This document shows positions 44,274 to 52,362 of a stretch of DNA of 64,000 nt, in pieces. Both the position numbers and the translations under genes were made by a program. Every line of letters starts with the position of its first letter. The first letter of the stretch is position 1. Source of the DNA: Saccharopolyspora hirsuta (GTDB taxonomy: Bacteria; Actinomycetota; Actinomycetes; Mycobacteriales; Pseudonocardiaceae); the NCBI RefSeq assembly GCF_008630535.1, contig NZ_VWPH01000015.1, forward strand, positions 124,001 to 188,000. Direction: 5' to 3'. The notes beneath the pieces are model-generated. The model searched no databases. It was not told the origin of the DNA and worked only from the letters and a program-made list of their open reading frames with translations.

Positions 44274-45830
44274 ATGCTGAACCTGGCCGTGTTCCTCGAC
44301 GACTCGAGCCGCAGCTGTCCAACGCGCGATGCCCTGGTGTGCGGCGACCGGAGGCTGACCTACGCGGAGGTCGGAGCACTCGCCAACCGCGTCGCCGCCC
44401 TCCTGGTGTCCCGGGGGATCGAGCCGGGGGACCGGGTCGCGGTCACCTGCCCGAACCTGCCGGAGTTCCCCGCTGTGTACTACGGGATCCTCAAGGCCGG
44501 AGCCGTGGTCGTGCCCCTCAACGTGCTGCTGAAGGACCGGGAGATCGCCCATCACCTCAACGACTCCGGCGCCCGGGCCTACTTCTGCTTCGAGGGGTCG
44601 CCGGGCCTGCCGACGGGCGAGTACGGCCGGGCTGCCGCGGCTCGGGCCGAGGCCTGCGAGGACCTGTTCATCATCACCGCCGATCCCGGAGCCGCCGCGC
44701 CGTTCGGTGGCGTTGAGACCCTGATGCAGGCGCTGTCGACCCAGCCGACCGAGTTCGAGACGGTGGTCCGCGAGGCGACCGATACCGCGGTGATCCTCTA
44801 CACCAGCGGCACGACCGGGCAGCCGAAGGGGGCCGAGCTCACCCACGCCAACATGGTGCTGAACGCCCTGACCGCCAACCAGCTCTTCGACAGCACCCCG
44901 GCGGAACCCGACACGCACCTGGTCGCCCTGCCGCTGTTCCACTCCTTCGGGCAGAGCATCAACATGAACGCGGCGTTCTCGGTCGGTGCGACCTTGGTCC
45001 TGGTGCCGCGGTTCGAACCGAGCGCGGTGCTGGAGCTGATGGCCCGCGAGGACGTCACGGTGTTGGCGGGCGTGCCGACGATGTACTGGGGTCTGCTGGG
45101 GGCGCTCGACGGGAGCGTCGACGTGGGTCGGATCGCCGGGAACCTGCGGCTGGCCATCTCCGGCGGCTCCGCGCTGCCGGTGGAGATCCACGCGCGGTTC
45201 GAGCAGCGTTTCGGCGTTCAGATCCACGAAGGTTACGGCCTGTCCGAGACCTCGCCGCTGGCGATCTTCAGCCCGCCGGGGCGTGCCCCGCGACCGGGTT
45301 CGATCGGCCTCCCGGTCTGGGGCGTCGAGGTCCGGCTGGTCGACGAGCAGTGGAACGCGGTGGTCGGCGCGGACCGGATCGGCGAGATCGCCGTTCGGGG
45401 CCACAACGTCATGAAGGGCTACTTCGGGAAGCCCGACGCGACTGCCGGGGTCATGCGCAACGGGTGGTTCCGCACGGGCGATCTCGCCCGCAGGGACGAC
45501 GACGGCTTCTACTACATCGTCGACCGCGCCAAGGACCTGATCGTCCGCGGCGGGTTCAACGTCTACCCGAGGGAGGTCGAGGAGGTGCTGATGAGCCACG
45601 AGGCCGTGTCCCTCGCCGCCGTCGTCGGTGTTCCGCACGAAAGCCGCGGGGAGGAGGTCAAGGCCTTCGTGATCCGCGAGGAATCCGCGCGGATCACCGA
45701 AGCCGAGCTCGTCGCCTGGTCGAAGGAGCGGCTGGCGAGCTACAAGTACCCGCGCGTGGTCGAGTTCGTCGACGCGCTGCCGATGACCGCCACCGGGAAG
45801 GTCCTCAAGCGCGAGTTGCCGCGTCCTTGA
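44274..45830 (+). CDS. Acyl-CoA ligase (AMP-dependent)
   Basis: A 518-aa ANL-superfamily ligase: YTSGTTGQPKGAELTH (P-loop-like, about 166-181), GYGLSETSP (aryl/acyl pocket), TGDLARRDDDGFYYIVDRAKDLI (hinge Asp), and C-terminal TATGKVLKRE with catalytic Lys. It activates a carboxylic acid to its CoA ester via acyl-AMP. Last gene of the array; its 3' end overlaps the convergent M20 gene by 26 bases. Confidence 0.92.
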   Translation: MLNLAVFLDDSSRSCPTRDALVCGDRRLTYAEVGALANRVAALLVSRGIEPGDRVAVTCPNLPEFPAVYYGILKAGAVVVPLNVLLKDREIAHHLNDSGARAYFCFEGSPGLPTGEYGRAAAARAEACEDLFIITADPGAAAPFGGVETLMQALSTQPTEFETVVREATDTAVILYTSGTTGQPKGAELTHANMVLNALTANQLFDSTPAEPDTHLVALPLFHSFGQSINMNAAFSVGATLVLVPRFEPSAVLELMAREDVTVLAGVPTMYWGLLGALDGSVDVGRIAGNLRLAISGGSALPVEIHARFEQRFGVQIHEGYGLSETSPLAIFSPPGRAPRPGSIGLPVWGVEVRLVDEQWNAVVGADRIGEIAVRGHNVMKGYFGKPDATAGVMRNGWFRTGDLARRDDDGFYYIVDRAKDLIVRGGFNVYPREVEEVLMSHEAVSLAAVVGVPHESRGEEVKAFVIREESARITEAELVAWSKERLASYKYPRVVEFVDALPMTATGKVLKRELPRP

Positions 45831-46959
45831 GGACCGTGCCGCGGGTGCCCTGACCGGTGTCGGTGGCCTCCCGGACGGAGGGCCAGGTGGTGAGGAGGCG
45901 GGTGATGGCTTCGGTGGCTTCCCGGATTGCTGTCACCGAGCAGGTTTCGTCGCTGACGTGGGCCTGGTCCGGGTCGCCCGGGCCGTAGACGATCACCGCG
46001 GGGGAGCCCAGCGCCGGGGCCAGGACCGAGGCGTCGGTGAAGTAGGTGGCGTACTCGGGTTGCTGGTCGGGGGAGTCCGGGCGCAGCGCCGCCACGACCG
46101 CTCGGGCCAGCGGGTCGTCGGCGCTGGTCGCGACACCTGGCAGGTCCAGCTCGTCGGTGATCTCCGTGCCGGGCAGGGCGAGTTCGGCGATCGCCTCGCG
46201 CGCGTCGGCGGCGGTGAACTCCGGGGTGGTGCGGATGTCGAGCATCAGCTCGGCGCGGTCGGGCACCAGGTTCGGCTGCACGCCGGAGTGGAACGCGCCG
46301 ACGTTGACCGTGGCCGGGCCGTGCGTCGGACTGGTCGGCCAGCTCGCGTCGCGGTGGATGCGCACCGCGGTCTCGGCGAGCGCGGCCAGCGCGTTCTCGC
46401 CGAGCTCGGGGCGCGAGCCGTGGGCGCTGCGGCCGTGCGCGGTCAGCCGCAGCCACAGAACTCCCTTGTGCCCCAGCACGATCCGGTTCGCGGTCGGCTC
46501 GGCCACCAGCAGCGCGGGGCTGGGGGTGAGCTCGGGCAGCAGGGCGGCACCTTCGCAGCCGGTCTCCTCGCCGAAGGTGAACACCAGCTGCGCGGACAGC
46601 TCTTCCGGCGCGGTGCGGGCGGTCTGCACGGCGGCCGCGACGATCGCCGCCACTCCGGCCTTCATGTCGCTGCTGCCTCGGCCGCGCAGCCGGTCGCCGT
46701 CGATCTCGCCGCTGTGCGGGTCGAACGACCACGTCGCCGGGTCGGCGGGCACCGTGTCCAGGTGGCCGGTGAGGGTGATCGGCGTGCCGGTGCCGAACTT
46801 GGCGACGAGGTTGGCCCGGCCGGGGCGCGGCTCGTCGACGGCGACGTCGAAACCGGCGGAGGTCAGCAGCGGGGCGAGCAGTTCGGCGGCCGCCTTCTCG
46901 CCCGCCGCGCGGGTGTCGAGGCGGATCAGCTGCTGGGCGAGCTCGATCGGGTCGGGCAC
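45805..46959 (-). CDS. M20-family deacylase (ArgE/DapE-like)
   Basis: A 384-aa zinc amidohydrolase: LTGHLDTVP (His/Asp), GRGSSDMKAG (bridging Asp), FTFGEETGCEGA (Glu pair), and dimerisation domain with HGRSAHGSRPELGENA. The pattern is of ArgE/DapE-type deacylases. GTG start. It lies 15 bp after the LacI gene on the same strand, so the two are co-transcribed and opposed to the amidotransferase/DMT/PTE operon. Confidence 0.9.
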   Translation of the reverse strand: MPDPIELAQQLIRLDTRAAGEKAAAELLAPLLTSAGFDVAVDEPRPGRANLVAKFGTGTPITLTGHLDTVPADPATWSFDPHSGEIDGDRLRGRGSSDMKAGVAAIVAAAVQTARTAPEELSAQLVFTFGEETGCEGAALLPELTPSPALLVAEPTANRIVLGHKGVLWLRLTAHGRSAHGSRPELGENALAALAETAVRIHRDASWPTSPTHGPATVNVGAFHSGVQPNLVPDRAELMLDIRTTPEFTAADAREAIAELALPGTEITDELDLPGVATSADDPLARAVVAALRPDSPDQQPEYATYFTDASVLAPALGSPAVIVYGPGDPDQAHVSDETCSVTAIREATEAITRLLTTWPSVREATDTGQGTRGTVLKDAATRA

Positions 46960-46974
46960 GGGGCTCCTCCGGGG

Positions 46975-47985
46975 TCAGTGCTTGGGCGGAACGGCGGATC
47001 CGCGGATCACCAGCTGCAGCGGGAGGCTCCGCCGCACGGTGCCGCCGCCGGGGTCGGCGATGCGGGCGTGGACGAGTTCGAGGGCGCCGCGGGCCAGCTC
47101 GGCGACGGGCTGCTGCAGCGTGGTGAGCTTCGGGCGCAGCCACTCGCCGACGCGGATGCCGTCGCAGCCGACCACGGAGAGGTCGTCGGGGATGCTCAGG
47201 CCGTGCAGCTCGGCGGCGCCGAGCACGCCGACCGCGGCGATGTCGCTGCCGACGAACACCGCGGTGGGCGGCTGCGCCGCGCCGGTGAGGTACGGGAAGG
47301 TGCTCGCGCCGAACTGCTCGGTGTACGGGCCGTGCAGGACCAGGTCCTCGTCGACCTCCAGCCCGGCGTGCTCCATCGCGTCGCGGTAGCCGCGCAGCCG
47401 GTCGCGGGTGGTGGACAGCTCCCGGGGTCCGGCGATGTGCGCGATGCGGCGGTGGCCGAGCTGCGCGAGGTAGGCCGTGGCCTGGTAGGCGCCGCCGTAG
47501 TTGTCCACCCCGATGGTGTCCACCCCGGCGGTGTTGGCGATCTCCTCGTCCAGCACCACCACCGGCAGCCCGTCGGCGATGGCCTGCAGCAGCCGCGGGT
47601 TCTCGCGGTGCATCCCGACGTAGATCATCCCGTCGATGTCCTCGGCACCGGCGACGAAATCGCTGACCTTGGCCTCGCGCTGCGCCTGCCGACCGGTGAC
47701 CCCGATGACCAGCGAGGCGCCGCTGACCGCGGCCGCGGTGGCGATCTCCTCGGCCAGCGCGGCGAAGAACGGGTTGGCCAGCTCCGGGACGACCAGCGCG
47801 ACGACCGGTGCGTGCTCGCGCCCGCCGTCCGCGGTGGCTGACGGGCGCACCTCGTAGTGCAGCTCCCGGACGGCGGCGTCGATCCGCGCCGCGGTCTCGG
47901 GCTGCACCTTCAGCTGGCCGCGCAGGTACCGCGAGGCCGTCGAGGTCGAGACTTGCGCACGTTGCGCAACGCGCGTCAACGTCAT
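46975..47985 (-). CDS. LacI-family transcriptional regulator
   Basis: A 336-aa LacI protein: TLTRVAQRAQVSTSTASRYLRGQ helix-turn-helix at the very N-terminus, then effector domain (VALVVPELANPFFAALAEEI, VDTIGVDNYGGAYQATAYLAQLGHRRIAHI, FVGSDIAAVGVLGA). Divergent from the 48.1-51 kb operon; TTTGCGC-type sites fill the gap, so it probably represses both sides. Confidence 0.92.
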   Translation of the reverse strand: MTLTRVAQRAQVSTSTASRYLRGQLKVQPETAARIDAAVRELHYEVRPSATADGGREHAPVVALVVPELANPFFAALAEEIATAAAVSGASLVIGVTGRQAQREAKVSDFVAGAEDIDGMIYVGMHRENPRLLQAIADGLPVVVLDEEIANTAGVDTIGVDNYGGAYQATAYLAQLGHRRIAHIAGPRELSTTRDRLRGYRDAMEHAGLEVDEDLVLHGPYTEQFGASTFPYLTGAAQPPTAVFVGSDIAAVGVLGAAELHGLSIPDDLSVVGCDGIRVGEWLRPKLTTLQQPVAELARGALELVHARIADPGGGTVRRSLPLQLVIRGSAVPPKH

Positions 47986-48073
47986 CCGCGCCCCTTCCGT
48001 CGAGTGCTCCGTGCGCAGTGTATCGGCTAGTCGGCGCAGGTGGGCTCTTGACGGCGGGTTCGGCGCGGATTAG

Positions 48074-48107
48074 TTTGCGCAACATCGAGCGCAAAATTTG
48101 CGCAACA
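48074..48107. promoter_or_regulatory. LacI operator cluster (TTTGCGC type)
   Basis: TTTGCGC (48074-48080) and GCGCAAA (48089-48095) form an inverted repeat with 8-nt spacer; TTTGCGCAACA recurs exactly at 48074-48084 and 48097-48107. The last copy includes the palindrome TTGCGCAA. The cluster ends 22 bp before the amidotransferase-like start. Confidence 0.65.
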
Positions 48108-48129
48108 GATTCCAACCGGGGAGGCGGAA

Positions 48130-48879
48130 TTGAGCCGCGTGCTGCTGGCCGGGGAGTCCTGGGTGGCCAGGACGACCGACGTCAAGGGATTCGACGCCAT
48201 CGATCGGGCCCAGCTCGAGATCGGGGCCGAGGCGTTGCTCGCGGCGTTGCGCGCGGAGGGCCACGAGGTGGTCCACCTGCCGTCGCACGCGGTGGCGACC
48301 GACTTCCCCGCGTCGCTCGACGAGCTCGGCGCGTACGACGTGGTGATCCTGTCGGACATCGGCGCGAACTCGCTGCTGCTGCACCCGCAGGTGTTCAACC
48401 AGGGCCGCCGGTTCCCGAACCGGCTCAAGCTGCTGGCCGAGTGGGTGCGCGCCGGGGGCGGCCTGGCGATGGCGGGCGGCTACCTCAGCTTCCAGGGCTT
48501 CCAGGGCAAGGCGAACTTCCACGACACGCCGATCGAGGAGGTGCTGCCGGTGGAGATCCTGCCCCACGACGACCGGGTCGAGAGCCCCGAAGGCGTCTGC
48601 GGCGAGCTCACCGGCACCGAGCACCCGGTGACCGAGGGCCTGGACGCGCAGTGGCCCGCCCTGCTCGGCTACCAGAAGCTGGTCGCCAAGTCCGACGCGA
48701 CCGTGCTCGCCACCGTCGAGTCCCGGCCGCTGCTGGCGGTGCGCGCCGAAGGAGCGGGCCGCACCCTGGCCTTCGCCTCGGACATCTCGCCGCACTGGGC
48801 GCCGACCGAGTTCCTCGAGTGGGACGGGTACCGTCGGCTGTTCCACCAGGCGGTTTCCTGGCTGGCGGGCGATCGGTAG
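48130..48879 (+). CDS. Glutamine-amidotransferase-like protein
   Basis: A 249-aa class I glutamine amidotransferase/ThuA-like fold: LLAGESWVARTTDVKGFDAI at the N-terminus, YDVVILSDIGANSLLLHP, WVRAGGGLAMAGGYLSFQGFQG, and TLAFASDISPHWAP. At the position of the nucleophile elbow (usually GxCxG) it reads MAGGYLSF with no Cys, so it is not a working glutaminase. TTG start after GGGAGGCGGAA. First gene of an operon with a DMT carrier and a PTE-family hydrolase; role unknown. Confidence 0.78.
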   Translation: MSRVLLAGESWVARTTDVKGFDAIDRAQLEIGAEALLAALRAEGHEVVHLPSHAVATDFPASLDELGAYDVVILSDIGANSLLLHPQVFNQGRRFPNRLKLLAEWVRAGGGLAMAGGYLSFQGFQGKANFHDTPIEEVLPVEILPHDDRVESPEGVCGELTGTEHPVTEGLDAQWPALLGYQKLVAKSDATVLATVESRPLLAVRAEGAGRTLAFASDISPHWAPTEFLEWDGYRRLFHQAVSWLAGDR

Positions 48880-48953
48880 TCCCCTCAGCGCGCGTTAGAG
48901 CAATCCGCAGCAACCCACCGGTGCAGCGAGGACGACAAAGGAGTCGCACCGCC

Positions 48954-49949
48954 ATGACCAACACGCCCGCCCCCGAGCTGAGCCCACCGACCACCACCGG
49001 CCGGGCGGCCCGGGGAGCCACCACGACCGTCCTGGTGCTGCTGACGGTCCTGGCCGGGACCCTCAGCCCGATGCAGTCCGCGGTCAACGGCGCGCTCGGC
49101 GCGACCGTCGGCGACGGCAACAGCGCCGCGGTGATCTCCTTCGGCAGCGGCCTGGTGCTGATGCTGGTGATCGTGTTCGCCCGCCCCAGCACGCGGCGGC
49201 AGGCGCTGAGCATCCCGCGTCTGATCCGCAGCCGCCGCATCGGCTGGTGGAACTACCTGGCCGGGCTGTGCGGCGGCGCGGTGGTGCTCTCCGAGGGCGT
49301 GTCGGTGGGGGTGCTGGGGGTCGCGGTCTTCCAGATCACGCTGATCGCGGGCCTGGTCATCTCCGGGGTGATCTGCGACCGCATCGGGGTGACCGCCACG
49401 GTGAAGCAGCCGATCTCGGTCACCCGCGGTCTCGGCGCGGTGCTGGCGGTGGCGGCCACCGCGGTCACCATCTCGCCGAACTTCCACGTGCCGCACGCGA
49501 TCGCGCTGGCCGTGCTGCCGTTCGCGGCGGGCCTGCTGGCCGGGTGGCAACCGGCGGGCAACGCCGCCGTGGCGCGGGAGACCGGCTCGATGCTGGTGTC
49601 GATCACCTTCAACTTCCTCGTCGGGTTCGTGGTGCTGCTGGCCGGTCTGCTGGTCCGGCTGGCGATGGGCACCGCGCAGTTCTCGCTGCCGCCGACGTGG
49701 TGGATGTACACCGGCGGGGTGCTGGGCCTGCTGTCGATCGGGTTCATGGCGCTGCTGGTGCGCGGCCTCGGGCTGCTGCTGCTCGGACTCGGTTCGGTGG
49801 CCGGTCAGCTGGTCGGCTCGCTGCTGCTGGACCTGGTGGTGCCCTCGGTCGGGCACCCGATCCACCTCGCCACCGTGATCGGCACCGTGCTCGCGCTGGT
49901 CGCGGCCGGGATCGGGATGATCCCGTCGCGGAAGGCCGAGGCGCGATGA
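48954..49949 (+). CDS. DMT-superfamily transporter, YdcZ/DUF606 type
   Basis: A 331-aa protein with ten hydrophobic segments in two related halves: LAGTLSPMQSAVNGALG in the first and LAGWQPAGNAAVARETGS in the second, both typical of DUF606 proteins, which are often encoded as separate halves but fused here. AAGGAGTCGCACCGCC precedes the ATG. Coupled to the PTE gene by ATGA. Substrate unknown. Confidence 0.85.
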   Translation: MTNTPAPELSPPTTTGRAARGATTTVLVLLTVLAGTLSPMQSAVNGALGATVGDGNSAAVISFGSGLVLMLVIVFARPSTRRQALSIPRLIRSRRIGWWNYLAGLCGGAVVLSEGVSVGVLGVAVFQITLIAGLVISGVICDRIGVTATVKQPISVTRGLGAVLAVAATAVTISPNFHVPHAIALAVLPFAAGLLAGWQPAGNAAVARETGSMLVSITFNFLVGFVVLLAGLLVRLAMGTAQFSLPPTWWMYTGGVLGLLSIGFMALLVRGLGLLLLGLGSVAGQLVGSLLLDLVVPSVGHPIHLATVIGTVLALVAAGIGMIPSRKAEAR

Positions 49950-50977
49950 CCGCGCAGACCGTGACCGGCCCGGTGCCCGCGGCGGAGCTGGGCCTGGTCC
50001 TGCCGCACGAGCACCTGTTCAACGACCTGTCCGGGGTGCGCGACGAACCCAGCTACGCGTTCAGCCAGTTCCTCGTGGACCGCGCGGTGGACGCCGGGGC
50101 GGCGTGGGCGCTCCGGCACGACCCGTACTGCTGCGCGGACAACCTGGCCCCCAAGCCGGTGGCGGACGTGGTGGCGGAGATCGCCGCGTTCCAGGCGGTG
50201 GGCGGCCGGACCATCGTCGACGCCACCTCCAGCGCCGCGATCGGCCGCGACCCGGACAAGCTGGTCGAGGTGGCCCGGCGCACCGGCCTGAACATCGTCA
50301 TGGGCTGCGGCGCCTACCTGGAGAAGTTCGAGGGCGAGCGCATCGCGGCCCGGGCGGTCGAGGCGCAGGCCGCGAGCATCGGTGAGGAGCTGACCGGCGG
50401 CGTCGGCGAGCACCGGGCCAAGCCGGGGATCATCGGCGAGATCGGGGTGTCGCCGGACTTCACCCCGGCCGAGCGCGCCTCCCTGCGCGCCGCAGCGCTC
50501 GCCCAGCTCGACCACCCCGCGGTCCCGCTGATGATCCATTTGCCGGGTTGGCAGCGCCGCGGCGACGAGGTGCTGGACATCGTGCTGGACGAGATCGGCG
50601 TGGCCCCGGACCGCGTGGTGCTCTCGCACATGGACCCGTCGGCGGAGGACTCCGCGTACCAGCGGCGGCTCGCCGACCGCGGGGTGTGGCTGGAGTTCGA
50701 CATGATCGGCATGGACATCACCTTCCCGAAGGAGGGCGCGGCACCGTCGACCTCGACGACCGCCGCCGGAGTGGCCGGGCTCGTCCAGGCCGGGCACGGC
50801 GACCAGGTGCTGCTCAGCCACGACGTGTTCCTGAAGCAGATGTGGACCCGCCACGGCGGCAACGGCTTCGCCTACGTGCCGACGATCTTCGCCGAACAGC
50901 TGCGCGCCCTCGGCGTCGACGACGACCGGATCGACGCCCTCACCCGCACCAACCCGGCCGCCGTGCTCTGCGGCTAG
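49946..50977 (+). CDS. Phosphotriesterase-family metal hydrolase
   Basis: A 343-aa TIM-barrel amidohydrolase. LPHEHLF (His21, His23), GIIGEIGVS (Glu in place of the carboxylated Lys bridge, as in several PTE homologues), MIHLPG and LSHMDPS (His ligands) and LLSHDVF (Asp). Members act as lactonases or esterases rather than true phosphotriesterases. Coupled to the DMT carrier; with the divergent M20 deacylase it may process an imported lactone or amide. Confidence 0.88.
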   Translation: MTAQTVTGPVPAAELGLVLPHEHLFNDLSGVRDEPSYAFSQFLVDRAVDAGAAWALRHDPYCCADNLAPKPVADVVAEIAAFQAVGGRTIVDATSSAAIGRDPDKLVEVARRTGLNIVMGCGAYLEKFEGERIAARAVEAQAASIGEELTGGVGEHRAKPGIIGEIGVSPDFTPAERASLRAAALAQLDHPAVPLMIHLPGWQRRGDEVLDIVLDEIGVAPDRVVLSHMDPSAEDSAYQRRLADRGVWLEFDMIGMDITFPKEGAAPSTSTTAAGVAGLVQAGHGDQVLLSHDVFLKQMWTRHGGNGFAYVPTIFAEQLRALGVDDDRIDALTRTNPAAVLCG

Positions 50978-52302
50978 GCCGCGGTCAGGTCGTTGTCCTT
51001 GGTTTCGCGGGTGCGGAGCAGCACGACACCGCTGAGGACGCCGAGCGCGATGATGAACCCGCCCACCAAGGTGGTGGAGCCGCCCGAGGACGCGTGCAGG
51101 GAAGCCAGGACGACCGGGGTGAATCCGCCGCCGAGCAGGGTGGCGAGCTGGTAGCCGAGCGACGCCCCGGTGTAGCGGCTGCGGGTGCCGAACTGCTCGG
51201 AGATGTAGGCCGCCATCGGCCCGTAGGTGGCGCCGTGGCAGAACGTGTACAGCGTGAAAGCGGTGGCGACGACGGCGAAGTTCCCCGTCGTGAGCATGTG
51301 GAGCATCGGGTGGACCAGGACGCTCATCGCGGCGAGGCCGAAGAGCATCACCGGGCGGCGGCCGAGCCGGTCGGACAGCCGGGCGAAGCCGAGGATGAAG
51401 AAGATCGCGAAGAACTGCCCGATCGCGAAGCCGAGGAGGGCATCTGGCCTGGATGTTCCGTGTTCCACGGCGTAGGTGATGCCGAAGGTGGTGAACGCGG
51501 TCTGCAGGGCGAAGCTCGCCAGGCACGCGAGCGCGGACAGCACGACGGTCTTGGGGCGCCGCAGCACTTCGACGATCGGCGGGGCGCCCTTCTGCTCGGC
51601 GCGGTCGGCAGCGGCCTGCTCGGCAGCTGCTCGGAAGATCGGGCTTTCCGAGACCTTGGTCCGGACGAAGAGCCCGACGGCGAGCATGACGGCCGAGAGC
51701 AGGAACGGAACGCGCCAGCCCCACCCCATGAACTCCTCCTCGGGCAGGAGGGCGAACAGCGTCATCATGAGCGTGCCGAGCACGGCACCGGTCGGTGCAC
51801 CGGCATTGGTGAACGCGGTGAGGTAGCCCCGCCTCCTCGGTTCGGCGTGCTCGAGCGCCATGAGCGCGGCCCCGCCCCACTCGCCCCCGATCGCGATGCC
51901 CTGGAGGATTCGCAGGACTACCAGGACGATCGCGCCCCAGGGGCCGATGGCGGAGGCGGGCGGGACGAGTCCGATGAGGACGGACGCGATGCCCATCACG
52001 GTCATGGCGAGGACGAGCATCGCCTTCCGGCCGACCCGATCGCCGAAGTGCCCGAAGAGGACTCCGCCGAGCGGGCGCGCCAGGTAGCCCGCCGCGAACG
52101 TGCCGAGCGAGGCGATCGTGCTGGCGGCAGGGGGGAGGTCGGCGAAGAACACCGGACCGAACACCAGCGACGCAGCAGTGCCGTAGAGCAGGAAGTCGTA
52201 GTACTCGAGGGTGCTGCCGAGGTAGCTCGACAGCACCACCCGGCGCACCTCCTTCGCACGTCCAGGTGCCGGGAGATGCTTCGTCGCATCGGTGGCGGGC
52301 AT
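50974..52302 (-). CDS. MHS-type MFS transporter
   Basis: A 442-aa metabolite:H+ symporter: VVLSSYLGSTLEYYDFLLYGTAA, GHFGDRVGRKAML, RILQGIAIGGEWGGAALMALEHA are family markers. It ends four bases into the convergent PTE stop region. It is last in a minus-strand unit that starts with the SDR near 57.5 kb, and probably imports the substrate activated by the adjacent acyl-CoA ligase. Confidence 0.9.
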   Translation of the reverse strand: MPATDATKHLPAPGRAKEVRRVVLSSYLGSTLEYYDFLLYGTAASLVFGPVFFADLPPAASTIASLGTFAAGYLARPLGGVLFGHFGDRVGRKAMLVLAMTVMGIASVLIGLVPPASAIGPWGAIVLVVLRILQGIAIGGEWGGAALMALEHAEPRRRGYLTAFTNAGAPTGAVLGTLMMTLFALLPEEEFMGWGWRVPFLLSAVMLAVGLFVRTKVSESPIFRAAAEQAAADRAEQKGAPPIVEVLRRPKTVVLSALACLASFALQTAFTTFGITYAVEHGTSRPDALLGFAIGQFFAIFFILGFARLSDRLGRRPVMLFGLAAMSVLVHPMLHMLTTGNFAVVATAFTLYTFCHGATYGPMAAYISEQFGTRSRYTGASLGYQLATLLGGGFTPVVLASLHASSGGSTTLVGGFIIALGVLSGVVLLRTRETKDNDLTAA

Positions 52303-52362
52303 GGTGCTCCTTCGATCGGGCGTGACGAGCGGGGCGGCAGGTCGGGAACACCGCCGACCGGC

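Noticed and set aside
47953..47971. Second LacI operator inside the LacI coding start
   Set aside because: The repeat TTGCGCA could arise from the codons for Ala-Gln-Arg-Ala-Gln in the DNA-binding helix, so it was not listed as a feature.
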